From JAYEIA01 sp964472505 (GTDB lineage Bacteria > Bacteroidota > Bacteroidia > Bacteroidales > JAADGE01): a DNA stretch of 7,194 bases. The notes under the pieces are model-generated. The model was given only the letters and a program-made list of their open reading frames with translations, was not told where the DNA came from and did no database searches. Each line of letters opens with the position of its first letter. Positions within the stretch are counted from its first letter, which is position 1. Positions 1-5,857 of the stretch are shown piece by piece. The position numbers and the translations under genes are program-made. The stretch is from contig CAYYQW010000127.1 of NCBI GenBank assembly GCA_964472505.1, forward strand, positions 1 to 7,194. Direction: 5' to 3'.

Positions 1-120
1 GGAGTTGTGGAGTTGTGGAGTTGTGGAGTTGTGGAGTTGTGGAGTTGTGGAGTTGTGGAGTTGTGGAGTTGTGGAGTTGTGGAGTTGCGGAGTTGCATAT
101 TCGTGGAGTTGCGGATTTTA
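1..120. repeat. Octamer tandem array, left arm (GGAGTTGT)n
   Basis: Ten perfect head-to-tail copies of GGAGTTGT fill 1-80. Two copies of GGAGTTGC follow (81-96), then ATATTCGT (97-104), GGAGTTGC (105-112) and GGATTTTA (113-120). The array starts at the first base of the window, so its true left end is not visible. The copies are uniform on the left and decay toward base 120, where the orientation flips. Period and copy boundaries are read directly. A role in slippage, recombination or secondary structure is inference. Confidence 0.95.
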
Positions 121-122
121 TA

Positions 123-210
123 CGACTGTGCAACTTAACAACTATGCGACTTAACAACTCCACAACTATGCAACTATACAACTGTGCGACTATACAACTG
201 TGCGACTTGG
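123..210. repeat. Octamer tandem array, right arm (CRACTNNN)n, antiparallel to left arm
   Basis: Eleven consecutive octamers fit CRACTNNN, where R is A or G. The last three bases vary among GTG, TAA, ATG, CCA, ATA and TGG. The unit CAACTCCA at 155-162 is the exact reverse complement of TGGAGTTG, the left-arm unit in another register. The right arm is therefore a diverged inverted version of the left arm with the same 8-base period. CAACT can pair with AGTTG of the left arm in every repeat, leaving regular three-base internal loops, so a long imperfect hairpin is possible. Array and register are observed; folding is inferred. Confidence 0.9.
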
Positions 211-297
211 CATTTTTTGTTGAGGGAAGAACAAATAGCGCCTGTTTCATTTATAATTGAAGGCAATCGGCTGATTCAAAAAAAAATGAATTTTTTT

Positions 298-430
298 TAT
301 CTTTTTTTGAAACATTTTTAAAATGTATGCGTAAGCGAAGAGTGTAAAAAGGAAATACACACACAACACAGTTTGGTTTTAGGTTAATTTTGTTTTAAAA
401 AAAGAGAAGCTCTCCGCTTCTCTTTTTTTT
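298..430 (+). ncRNA. Possible small RNA ending at an orphan terminator
   Basis: This is a tentative call. The strong terminator at 397-430 has no protein gene upstream inside the window. The preceding 100 bases contain two further small inverted repeats: ACATTTT/AAAATGT at 312-326 and GTGTA/TACAC at 342-360. A weak -7-like box, TATCTTTT, sits at 298-305, so a transcript of roughly 120 bases is conceivable. I recognise no known RNA family. The terminator could instead end transcription that enters from left of the window, or minus-strand readthrough. Confidence 0.18.
397..430. terminator. Strong intrinsic terminator, bidirectional
   Basis: The arm AGAGAAGC (403-410) pairs perfectly with GCTTCTCT (416-423) around the loop TCTCC (411-415). 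The stem extends outward through A397-A402 pairing with T424-T429. A run of eight T (423-430) follows on the plus strand, and the A run at 397-403 gives a matching T run on the minus strand, so it could work both ways. No gene visible in the window obviously needs it; the next gene starts about 170 bases downstream. Confidence 0.85.
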
Positions 431-556
431 ATTCCCCGGCAAATCCTTTTTCCTGCATCTAAGATATAAAGCTATAAAAATCCAAAATCACAAACAAGTC
501 TGATTATCATAGTCTTAAATTCAAATCAATAAACAGTTATCAATAATTCATCAAAT

Positions 557-591
557 TTTCAAATTAACTTAAAAATATTCTGTTATTTTCG
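557..591 (+). promoter_or_regulatory. Probable Bacteroidota-type promoter for the small membrane protein gene
   Basis: TATTTTCG at 584-591 matches the Bacteroidota -7 consensus TAnnTTTG at seven of eight positions. A weak -33 candidate, TTTC, ends at 560, leaving a 23-base spacer. The predicted transcription start falls at about 595-597, only a few bases before the ATG at 599, so the message may be nearly leaderless. This rests on consensus matching alone. Confidence 0.45.
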
Positions 592-598
592 CAATTCT

Positions 599-787
599 AT
601 GATGAACCAAATTAAAAGAAAAGCACCGGAAATATTATGGGCCGCAATAGCTGTTCTTTCATTAATAACGGCTGTTCATAAAACCATAAACACAAGTTTC
701 GCAGACAGTTGGTACTTCTTTTTATTCGTTCTTTTAGCGGTTTTTATGTATTACATACGTAAAAGCATGCGAAAAAACTCTGAATAG
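599..787 (+). CDS. Small two-helix membrane protein, function unknown
   Basis: A 62-residue protein with two hydrophobic segments, about residues 11-27 (around EILWAAIAVLSLITAV) and 38-53 (around WYFFLFVLLAVFMYYI). A short positively charged N-terminus (QIKRKAP) and a basic C-terminal tail (RKSMRKNSE) flank them. The layout suggests two inner-membrane helices with both ends in the cytoplasm by the positive-inside rule. Short proteins with the pattern ILW...H.T...ADSW.FF...A..MY..R.S.RK seem common in Bacteroidota, but I know no assigned function. Two adjacent ATG codons (599 and 602) can serve as start. The stop lies 42 bases before the acyltransferase frame, so co-transcription is possible. 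The upstream promoter-like box and the membrane-protein composition support a real gene. Confidence 0.7.
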   Translation: MMNQIKRKAPEILWAAIAVLSLITAVHKTINTSFADSWYFFLFVLLAVFMYYIRKSMRKNSE

Positions 788-829
788 TATGCGAAACTGT
801 TCTCCTAACTCAATTAATTTATATATACC

Positions 830-1999
830 ATGATACACAGTTGCACAGATACAATGACACAACATATTTACCGTAATTATTTTGATGATTTTAGGCCATA
901 CAATGAACAGGAAGCCCAAAAGGCACTTGAACGTCTGTCAAGATCCGAAGTATTTTTAGAAGCATTTGCCTATTTTTTCCCGGAAACAAGCAAAAAAGAA
1001 CTGCTTAAGCTTTTAGAAGGTATCAATTCCGTATATGATTTTCAAGCCAAAATAATGGCACCGGTTGTAGAGCGCATCTTAGAAAACAGCAGTACAGGAC
1101 TTTCATATCAAGGAACGGAACACATCCAAAATGAACAATCCTATATTTTTTTGTCAAACCACCGCGATATTTTTTTAGATGCAGCCATACATCAATATAT
1201 TCTGCTGACAAATAATCATAAAACCTGTGAAATAACATTCGGCAACAACCTAATGCAGAACCCTGTGATAGCCGATGCCGGTAAAATAAACAAAATGTTC
1301 AAAGTATATCGGAAAGGAAAGCCTAAAGAGCTTATGGAAAAAACCGCACAGCTTTCCGAATATATTAAGTATGCACAAACAATTAAAAATGAATCTATTT
1401 GGATAGCCCAGCGAGGCGGCAGAACCAAAGACGGCAACGACAAAACCCAATACGGTGTTTTAAAAATGCTCTGTTCGGCGCGTTCCGGCTCGTTTCCCGA
1501 GAAATTACAGAAACTTAATATTATACCGGTTACTGTTTCCTATGAATTTGAACCAAATGATTATCTTAAAGTCCGAGAAACACTTTTATCGCAAAACACA
1601 CCCTACAAAAAAGCCCCAAACGAAGACATAAACAGCATTATCGACGGCGTAAGCTCACACAAAGGAAGAATAAAGCTACACTTTGGTAAAAAACTAAACC
1701 GAGAATTTGAGGAAATTGCAGAACTGCCCTCAGTAAATGCTCAGGCGAAAGCAGCCGCAGCCATTATTGATAAAATCATGTACAGCCAATATCGGCTTTT
1801 CCCAAACAATTACATTGCCGCCGACATGCTCAACAATAGCCAAGAATATATCGGACATTACAAGCCATCACAAAAAGAAGAATTTATTCGCTACATGAAC
1901 CGACGTTTAGCTTTAATTGAATTTTCAAACCCTAAACTGCAAGCTTTATTTTTAAAAATATATGCAGCTCCGGTTTATAATAAAAAAAATATCCGTTAA
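830..1999 (+). CDS. PlsC/glycerolphosphate acyltransferase-like protein
   Basis: A 389-residue protein of the lysophospholipid/glycerolphosphate acyltransferase superfamily, which moves acyl groups from acyl-ACP or acyl-CoA to glycerolipid precursors at the inner membrane. Block I is SNHRDIFLD at 109-117 (His111, Asp113, Asp117), the counterpart of the HX4D motif, here with five residues before Asp117. Block II is around FKVYRKG (157-163). Block III is QRGGRTKDG (194-202) and block IV is IIPVTVSYEFEP (231-242). The length and the extra N- and C-terminal regions suit the longer Bacteroidota form rather than the roughly 240-residue PlsC. In block III the residue before GR is Gly196, where the general family motif has Glu. 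The start is uncertain: ATG at 854 (Met9) would give MTQHIYRNYFDDFRPYN, which may fit the family better. Substrate is not determined; a role in ornithine- or amino-lipid acylation cannot be excluded. Confidence 0.85.
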   Translation: MIHSCTDTMTQHIYRNYFDDFRPYNEQEAQKALERLSRSEVFLEAFAYFFPETSKKELLKLLEGINSVYDFQAKIMAPVVERILENSSTGLSYQGTEHIQNEQSYIFLSNHRDIFLDAAIHQYILLTNNHKTCEITFGNNLMQNPVIADAGKINKMFKVYRKGKPKELMEKTAQLSEYIKYAQTIKNESIWIAQRGGRTKDGNDKTQYGVLKMLCSARSGSFPEKLQKLNIIPVTVSYEFEPNDYLKVRETLLSQNTPYKKAPNEDINSIIDGVSSHKGRIKLHFGKKLNREFEEIAELPSVNAQAKAAAAIIDKIMYSQYRLFPNNYIAADMLNNSQEYIGHYKPSQKEEFIRYMNRRLALIEFSNPKLQALFLKIYAAPVYNKKNIR

Positions 2000-2011
2000 T
2001 TTATTTTTTAC

Positions 2012-2019
2012 TAACTTTA
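2012..2019 (+). promoter_or_regulatory. Weak -7-like box upstream of the peroxidase gene
   Basis: TAACTTTA matches TAnnTTTG at seven of eight positions and lies 24 bases before the ATG at 2043, in the 43-base gap after the acyltransferase stop. I see no clear -33 element at the expected distance. The box suggests the peroxidase, rhomboid and thioredoxin-like genes may have their own promoter, but readthrough from the upstream genes is equally possible because no terminator is visible in the gap. Confidence 0.3.
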
Positions 2020-2042
2020 TCAAAAATTAAAACATAAATATT

Positions 2043-2579
2043 ATGAAACAGATACACATTCTCATTATAGCGCTCTTGGTATTTAACCTGTCTGCCGCAC
2101 AAGAAAATTTTTACAATTTGGAAGCCAAAACCATAACCGGCGAAACCTTTAAGTTTGACCAATTGGAAGGCAAAAAAGTACTGATTGTCAATACGGCATC
2201 GGAATGCGGGCTTACGCCACAGTATGAAGGCCTTGAAGAGCTTCATCAAAAGTACGGCGGCGATGATTTTATTATCATCGGATTCCCGGCCAATAATTTC
2301 ATGAATCAAGAGCCCGGAAGCAACGAAGAAATCATTGAGTTTTGTGAAAAAAATTACGGCGTAAGTTTCACCATGATGGAAAAAATCAGCGTGAAAGGTG
2401 ATGATATGCACCCGGTTTACCAATGGCTTACACAAGAAGAGAAAAACGGAAAAGAAAGCAGCAATATTAAGTGGAATTTCCAAAAATACTTAATTGACGA
2501 ATCCGGAAACTTAACCGCTGTTTTTAAGCCGCGCACCAAACCAACGGATCCCGACATTATTAAACATTTGGAGCAATAA
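2043..2579 (+). CDS. Exported glutathione peroxidase-family thiol peroxidase
   Basis: A 178-residue protein that reduces hydrogen peroxide or organic and lipid hydroperoxides. Residues 1-19 form a Sec-type signal peptide (KQ, then a hydrophobic stretch ending SAA), so the enzyme should act in the periplasm or at the envelope. The peroxidatic Cys55 lies in NTASECGLTPQY (50-61). The rest of the catalytic tetrad is Gln89 in MNQEPG (87-91) and Trp144-Asn145 in WNFQKYL (144-150). Cys101 (EFCEKNYG) sits where the resolving cysteine of thioredoxin-dependent members usually lies, so thioredoxin rather than glutathione is the likely reductant. The usual FPCNQF block reads FPANNF (81-86), with Ala83 for Cys. 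A catalytic Cys rather than selenocysteine is normal for bacteria. The gene is 13 bases upstream of the rhomboid gene and likely co-transcribed with it. Confidence 0.93.
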   Translation: MKQIHILIIALLVFNLSAAQENFYNLEAKTITGETFKFDQLEGKKVLIVNTASECGLTPQYEGLEELHQKYGGDDFIIIGFPANNFMNQEPGSNEEIIEFCEKNYGVSFTMMEKISVKGDDMHPVYQWLTQEEKNGKESSNIKWNFQKYLIDESGNLTAVFKPRTKPTDPDIIKHLEQ

Positions 2580-2592
2580 ATAAAACGCTTTC

Positions 2593-3276
2593 TTGCAAAC
2601 TTCAGAGACTCAAACAGAAAAGAAAAAGCTCATATACAGCATGTTGTTTCCTGCCTTATTGGTGGCAATTATGTGGCTGATAAAGCTGAGCGAAACACTG
2701 TTGGAAACCCGCTTTGTGCATTTCGGCAATTATCCCATGAAGTGGGAACACCTTGGCGGAATAATTACATCGCCCTTTATTCACGGTGATTATGACCACC
2801 TGCTGTCCAATACATTCCCTTTTCTGATATTGGGAACGGCATTGTTTTATTTTTACAGGCAACATGCCTTGAAAATACTGCTTTTCCTGTTTGTATTCTC
2901 CGGCCTGTTTGTATGGCTGGCAGCGCGTCCGTCTTTTCATATCGGAGCAAGCGGTGTAGTTTACGGTCTGGCTTCTTTTCTGATATTCTCCGGTTTTTTG
3001 CACAATAATAAAGAACTTACCAGCATTGCATTTATTGTAGTGTTTATATACGGAAGCATGGTGTGGGGCGTTCTGCCGGGACGCGAAGGCATATCTTGGG
3101 AAGGACATCTCTCCGGACTGCTGTCCGGATTTTTGGGCGCCCTGTTTTTCAGCAAAAAAATTGCCGATACACAACAAAAAACCATTCAATACGGTTATTA
3201 TGATTACGGGGAGATTAATCTGTCCGACGATGATTATACAAGTATTGAATATCACTACAAAAACGAAGACGAATGA
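2593..3276 (+). CDS. Rhomboid-family intramembrane serine protease
   Basis: A 227-residue multi-pass membrane protein that should cleave transmembrane substrates within the bilayer. The catalytic serine is Ser120 in HIGASGVVYG (116-125) and the paired histidine is His172 in WEGHLSG (169-175). HGDYDHLLSN (64-73) supplies the conserved His and Asn residues of the second helix. About six hydrophobic helices lie between residues 17 and 186. A tail rich in Tyr, Asp and Glu (200-227) ends the protein. The start at TTG (2593) is preferred: an in-frame stop lies at 2581, no ATG precedes 2641, and starting at 2641 would remove TEKKKLIYS, a charged leader that related proteins appear to keep. The stop overlaps the next ATG by 4 bases (ATGA at 3273), suggesting translational coupling. 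Substrates are unknown. Confidence 0.9.
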   Translation: MQTSETQTEKKKLIYSMLFPALLVAIMWLIKLSETLLETRFVHFGNYPMKWEHLGGIITSPFIHGDYDHLLSNTFPFLILGTALFYFYRQHALKILLFLFVFSGLFVWLAARPSFHIGASGVVYGLASFLIFSGFLHNNKELTSIAFIVVFIYGSMVWGVLPGREGISWEGHLSGLLSGFLGALFFSKKIADTQQKTIQYGYYDYGEINLSDDDYTSIEYHYKNEDE

Positions 3277-4322
3277 ATCCCGCAAAACCCTTTTTTACGG
3301 CAATCCTCTTGTTTTTGATTGCTTTTCCGGCAAAAGCTCAAAGCATTAATGACTCAATTAACTGGATGAGTTTTGATGAAGTTCGAGAAGAATTTTCGGA
3401 AGTTCAAAAGCCTGTCATGATTTTTCTGTATTCCGAAAATTCCGACTCATCGGTTCACATGCAGGAAACTACCTTCTCAAACCCGGAAGTAGCCAATTAT
3501 ATCAACATCCTTTTTTATCCGCTGAAATTAGATGTATATTCTAAAGAAGCGCATAGGTTTTTCGACGGCAGAGTTTTCAATAACACTGCAACAAGCGGCG
3601 ACAAACACGACTTGGCATTTATGCTTGCCGGTGAAAATGACAGTTTGCCCGCACTGGTTTTTTTCGATATCAATGCGCAAGGGCAAACATTTTACGGTTA
3701 TAAAAACCGCGATGAAATATTTCGTACTCTAATTTTTTATGCCGAAAACATTGGCGAAAACACCGCCTACGATAATTGGATAAAGTACCATACGCGCGCT
3801 TTCCCGCCCGGACAGGAACAGGTTATGACACGGCTAAATGTTCGTTGGTTGCCAATGGATGAAGCCATGGAAAAACAAGCAGCCCATCCTAAAAAAATAT
3901 TACTGAATTTTTACGATTACCGCAAAGTGAGTTGCACCGTTATGCGCACCCAAGTATTCAACGATAAACGCATCAGCGATTACATTAATCAACACTACTA
4001 TCCGATTAACGTAGATGTATTCAGTACCGATACTTTGGAGATTTTCGGGAGAAAGTATGTAAACTCCGGCGAGCTGCATAAATTTCATCAGCTGCCCATA
4101 GCTGCACTTGCCGGCTATATGAAATTTCCCGCATTTATAATCATTGACGAAGAAAGCAATGTACGCGAAAAATTTCAGGATTTCTATACGGTAGAAAAGC
4201 TTAAACCCATACTGGAATACTACGGAAGCGATGCCTATAAAAGAGAAAATTGGGAAGATTTTCTGAAATTATACGAAAAACGCGAAGCTGAAAAAAATAA
4301 ATCGCAAACACCGGAACAATAA
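3273..4322 (+). CDS. Exported tandem thioredoxin-like protein with degenerate active sites
   Basis: A 349-residue protein with a signal peptide (1-22, ending FPAKA) and two thioredoxin-like domains of the DUF255/thioredoxin_7 style. Domain 1 spans about 30-160: KPVMIFLYSENSDSS, then METTF-like and PEVANYIN segments, and LPALVFFD with Pro126 as the likely cis-proline. Domain 2 spans about 192-315: KKILLNFYDYRKVSCTVM, then a DKRISDYIN segment, and FPAFIIID with Pro286. At the CxxC positions domain 1 has Ser57 and Ser60, and domain 2 has Lys218 and Cys221. Normal disulfide exchange therefore looks lost in domain 1 and reduced to a single cysteine in domain 2. The only Cys in the protein is Cys221. 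Binding, chaperone or mixed-disulfide roles are possible. The gene overlaps rhomboid by 4 bases and shares its cluster with a periplasmic peroxidase. The C-terminus is charged (KLYEKREAEKNKSQ). Confidence 0.8.
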   Translation: MNPAKPFFTAILLFLIAFPAKAQSINDSINWMSFDEVREEFSEVQKPVMIFLYSENSDSSVHMQETTFSNPEVANYINILFYPLKLDVYSKEAHRFFDGRVFNNTATSGDKHDLAFMLAGENDSLPALVFFDINAQGQTFYGYKNRDEIFRTLIFYAENIGENTAYDNWIKYHTRAFPPGQEQVMTRLNVRWLPMDEAMEKQAAHPKKILLNFYDYRKVSCTVMRTQVFNDKRISDYINQHYYPINVDVFSTDTLEIFGRKYVNSGELHKFHQLPIAALAGYMKFPAFIIIDEESNVREKFQDFYTVEKLKPILEYYGSDAYKRENWEDFLKLYEKREAEKNKSQTPEQ

Positions 4323-4324
4323 AA

Positions 4325-4360
4325 AAATCCGTCCGGAAGCAGAGGTTCCGAGACGGATTT
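4325..4360. terminator. Bidirectional terminator between convergent genes
   Basis: AAATCCGTC (4325-4333) pairs with GACGGATTT (4352-4360), and CGGAA (4334-4338) pairs with TTCCG (4346-4350). One A (4351) bulges and the loop is GCAGAGG (4339-4345). Read on the minus strand, the stem is followed by seven T, an excellent tail for pgk, whose stop is about 30 bases upstream. On the plus strand the tail (ATTTAAGAC) is weaker, yet the stem begins only three bases after the stop of the thioredoxin-like gene. Confidence 0.9.
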
Positions 4361-4389
4361 AAGACTATATTTTCGAGTAAAAAATCAGA

Positions 4390-5577
4390 TTAAGCTTTTA
4401 CGGCTTCAATTCCGGGAAGCGACTTGCCTTCGAGAAACTCCAACATGGCACCGCCGCCGGTAGATACGTAGCTGACTTCATCTTCCAACTTGTATTTTTT
4501 AATGGCTGCTACCGAATCGCCGCCTCCCACGAGGGTGAAAGCACCTTTCTTGGTAGCTCGTACCAAAGCTTTAGCTAATTCAATGGTTCCTTCGGCAAAA
4601 TTATCCATTTCAAAAACGCCCGCCGGGCCGTTCCAAAGAACAGTCTTAGAGCTTTCTATCACCTCCGACAATTCTTTTATGGCTTTCGGGCCAATATCCA
4701 TTCCCATCCATCCGTCCGGAATTTCGTCGGATTCCGTAACTTTTTTCTCGGCATCATTGGCAAAGTTATTTCCCACAACACTATCGGTTGGAAAATGCAA
4801 TTCAATGCCTTTCTCTTTCGCAATTTTCAATACCTTTTTGGCTGTTTCAATATAATCGTTCTCCACCAGAGAGTTTCCGATGTTTCCGCCCTGCGCTTTT
4901 ACAAAGGTATAAGTCATTCCGCCTACAATAATCAGGCGGTCCACTTTATCCAACAATTGTTCAATGACCGTAATTTTTGACGATACTTTGGCGCCGCCCA
5001 AGATGGCAGTGAACGGACTTTCGGGTTTTTTCAGAACCTTTTCCAAACTTTTCAGCTCATTTTCCATGATATAACCAAACATTTTATCGTTCGGAAAGAA
5101 TTCAGCAATTATGGTAGTGGAAGCATGTGCACGGTGTGCGGTTCCAAAAGCATCGTTGACATATACATCGGCCAAATCGGCTAATTTTTGAGCGAAATCG
5201 CTATCTCCCTTTTTCTCTTCCGGATGATAACGCAAATTTTCCAATAAAAGAACTTCACCGGCTTTCAGATTGTCGGCTTTCTCTTGCGCCTCTTCTCCAA
5301 TGCAATCATTGGCAAACTGTACTTCTCGGTTTATTATTTTTGTTAATACGGGAATCACGTGTTTTAAAGAAAATTCTTCTTCCTGCGCTTTAGGCCTTCC
5401 CAAATGCGACATTAAAATAACGGCAGCTCCTTTCTCAAGCAAAGCTTTTATGGTTGGTGCGGCAGCCTGTATGCGGTTGTCATCGGTAACCTCGAACTTG
5501 TCGTTCAAAGGCACATTGAAATCTACGCGCACAATGGCTTTTTTCCCTTCAAAATTATAATCTTTAATGCTTTTCAT
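4390..5577 (-). CDS. pgk: Phosphoglycerate kinase
   Basis: A 395-residue cytosolic enzyme of glycolysis and gluconeogenesis that transfers the acyl phosphate of 1,3-bisphosphoglycerate to ADP, giving 3-phosphoglycerate and ATP. The N-terminal signature VRVDFNVPL is at 16-24. Substrate-binding residues include Arg17, Asp19, Asn21, Arg35 and the HLGRP block (58-62). Further family blocks are LLENLRYH, VNDAFGTAHRAHAS, LGGAKVSSKI, the nucleotide-binding WNGPAGVFE, and the glycine-rich C-terminal LVGGGDSVAA and STGGGAMLE. Length matches the usual bacterial enzyme, and both domains are complete with no break. The start at 5577 gives the typical MKSIKDYNFEGKKAIVRVDFN opening; a perfect -7 box lies upstream and a strong hairpin downstream. 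It appears to be transcribed alone, convergent with the thioredoxin-like gene. Confidence 0.98.
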   Translation of the reverse strand: MKSIKDYNFEGKKAIVRVDFNVPLNDKFEVTDDNRIQAAAPTIKALLEKGAAVILMSHLGRPKAQEEEFSLKHVIPVLTKIINREVQFANDCIGEEAQEKADNLKAGEVLLLENLRYHPEEKKGDSDFAQKLADLADVYVNDAFGTAHRAHASTTIIAEFFPNDKMFGYIMENELKSLEKVLKKPESPFTAILGGAKVSSKITVIEQLLDKVDRLIIVGGMTYTFVKAQGGNIGNSLVENDYIETAKKVLKIAKEKGIELHFPTDSVVGNNFANDAEKKVTESDEIPDGWMGMDIGPKAIKELSEVIESSKTVLWNGPAGVFEMDNFAEGTIELAKALVRATKKGAFTLVGGGDSVAAIKKYKLEDEVSYVSTGGGAMLEFLEGKSLPGIEAVKA

Positions 5578-5632
5578 AATTGTAAATATTATATTGTAAA
5601 AAAAATAATCAATAGCTGTTATAATGCTTGTG

Positions 5633-5668
5633 CAAATATACTAAAAGCCAATAAGTATTCGAAAAAGT
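5633..5668 (-). promoter_or_regulatory. pgk promoter, Bacteroidota-type
   Basis: On the minus strand TATATTTG (5640 down to 5633) is a perfect match to TAnnTTTG. A -33-like CTTTTTCG lies at 5667-5660, giving a 19-base spacer, the typical distance. The predicted transcription start is near 5628, giving a leader of about 50 bases that is AT-rich and has no Shine-Dalgarno sequence before the ATG at 5577, as is usual in this phylum. Confidence 0.7.
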
Positions 5669-5794
5669 CCACCGGGCTTTGACAAAATTTAACTTATGCC
5701 TGTTTTTAGATTATTGAATTAGGCGGATAACTAACTTATAACCTGAAGATTCGGACTAAATTTATTTACTTGGCATTCAATTATTTATAATAAG

Positions 5795-5808
5795 CCCTAT
5801 TACCTAAT
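5795..5808. repeat. Degenerate outlying copy of the inverted-repeat arm motif
   Basis: CCCTATTACCTAAT matches 12 of 14 bases of CCTTATTACCTTAT at 6010-6023, the right arm of the nearby element. It lies about 50 bases outside the element's left end and in the right-arm orientation. It may be a relic of an earlier insertion or a partial duplication; with AT-rich sequence, chance similarity is not excluded. Confidence 0.4.
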
Positions 5809-5857
5809 ACTTTGATTATCATTATTATAATAATTCCATTTTTATTCAAATAATGTT

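Larger units (their letters stand above)
1..598. other. Gene-poor region at the left end
   Basis: No convincing protein gene lies in these 598 bases. From left to right the region holds an octamer tandem array in two antiparallel arms (1-210), an AT-rich stretch with homopolymer A and T runs and small inverted repeats (about 275-360), an intrinsic terminator (397-430), about 150 bases of AT-rich sequence in which I see nothing specific (431-555), and a probable promoter just before the first gene (557-591). An open frame across 15-260 exists only because three octamers make 24 bases, which keeps the repeat free of stop codons. Confidence 0.75.

Noticed and set aside
1..210. CRISPR array
   Set aside because: The units are 8 bases long with no spacers of constant length and no cas genes nearby. 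It is a simple tandem repeat.
15..260. An 81-codon open frame beginning MELWSCGVVELWSCGV
   Set aside because: It is the octamer array read in frame. Three 8-base units make 24 bases, so all frames repeat every eight residues and stay open without selection. There is no promoter or conserved domain.
2001..2483. Minus-strand frame opposite the glutathione peroxidase (160 codons)
   Set aside because: The plus strand encodes a complete peroxidase with its tetrad. The antisense product has no recognisable motif.
2656..3285. Long minus-strand frame opposite the rhomboid gene (209 codons)
   Set aside because: It is the antisense shadow of a gene with clear catalytic motifs, has Cys- and Gln-rich low-sense composition, and no recognisable domain.
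4490..5560. Plus-strand frames inside pgk
   Set aside because: They are shadows of the conserved pgk coding sequence on the minus strand.
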